Assembly (NCBI GenBank): GCA_034722015.1
Contig: JAYENI010000057.1
Location: 1-14,790 of the forward strand
Source: JAJDOJ01 sp034722015
GTDB lineage: Bacteria > Pseudomonadota > Gammaproteobacteria > JAJDOJ01
Direction: 5' to 3'
Length of the DNA stretch: 14,790 nt
Positions 14,578-14,790 of this stretch are shown here, piece after piece (position 1 is the first letter of the stretch; every line of letters begins with the position of its first letter). The position numbers and the translations under genes were made by a program. The notes beneath the pieces are model-generated. The model was given only the letters and a program-made list of their open reading frames with translations, searched no databases and was not told where the DNA came from.

Positions 14578-14742
14578 CTAAGGCGATAGCCGGAAAATGA
14601 CATACCAGATTACGCCGGATTTTCGTTCGTCATCAAGGCGCGACAACAGGCGCATAGTCGAACGATGGAACGGTTGTCGCAACACAGGAGACAGACGAAA
14701 AGACCAACAGGATGGTATGTCAATTGACAGAAATCGCCTAAG
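14578..14742. mobile_element. MITE-like element, copy 2 (~165 bp)
   Basis: The left end CTAAGGCGATAGCCGGAAAA and the right end, reverse-complemented CTTAGGCGATTTCTGTCAAT, form terminal inverted repeats that extend to TGACATACC on both sides. The core has an imperfect hairpin (GCGACAAC near 14640, GGTTGTCGC near 14672) and is clearly related to copy 1 at 2553-2797 in the same orientation, but lacks its ~85-base extra segment. There is no coding capacity. It lies upstream of glycine-rich gene 2, so any native promoter for that gene must lie within or beyond the element, or in the 60 bases between. Confidence 0.75.
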
Positions 14743-14790
14743 CATCGAGAAACTGTTCGATAGCAATATCCGCCTGTTTGAGAATCGCCT
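14738..14790 (-). CDS. Possible C-terminus of an unidentified protein (partial)
   Basis: The minus strand entering from the right edge reads AILKQADIAIEQFLDA followed by TAG at 14740-14738. The composition looks like a normal amphipathic C-terminal helix, unlike the arginine- and serine-rich alternative frames. The stop codon lies inside the end of MITE copy 2 (CTTAG), so the element may have supplied the stop and possibly shortened the protein. Only 16 residues are visible, and no family can be named. Confidence 0.35.
   Translation of the reverse strand, partial: AILKQADIAIEQFLDA

Noticed and set aside
1..14790. CRISPR array, rRNA or prophage genes
   Set aside because: No regularly spaced direct repeats, rRNA-like sequence or phage structural proteins were seen.

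Overview
High-GC proteobacterial DNA, probably a gammaproteobacterium. That inference rests on codon use, outer-membrane-type lipoprotein signals, and dispersed hairpin repeats of the kind common in purple sulfur bacteria and relatives. Every gene I can support lies on the minus strand, so transcription runs from high to low coordinates. The first ~127 bases are extremely AT-rich and do not match the rest. They cut off a gene, so that end is either a chimeric assembly join or the edge of an inserted foreign element.

Right half (9091-14513): three predicted secreted lipoproteins. Two are tandem paralogous cysteine-containing glycine-rich proteins resembling the ALK-type glycine-rich domain. 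The third is a 928-residue protein with a probable beta/gamma-crystallin-like segment followed by long pentapeptide-repeat stretches. A MITE-like element lies at the far right, and a gene tail may run off the window there. I know of no named system with this composition; a surface or adhesive role is only an inference.

Left half (1-8695): part of a type 2 BREX (Pgl) phage-defence locus. PglW (NERD domain, degenerate kinase, intact kinase, alpha-CTD-like helix-hairpin-helix region) is translationally coupled to an AAA/ABC-type ATPase that is not a standard BREX-2 component. The ATPase stop overlaps the start of what looks like a PIN-fold gene, but that gene breaks off after ten codons and joins a frameshifted fragment of pglX.

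Between this scar and the main pglX copy lie a 24-bp perfect hairpin, a MITE, a nested palindromic element, and a ribbon-helix-helix/PIN toxin-antitoxin pair. The toxin carries an in-frame amber codon. The main pglX copy keeps the methyltransferase motifs but is cut at codon ~472 by the AT-rich segment. pglY, pglZ and the other BREX-2 genes are not in this window, so whether the system works cannot be judged here. The locus looks rearranged and partly decayed.
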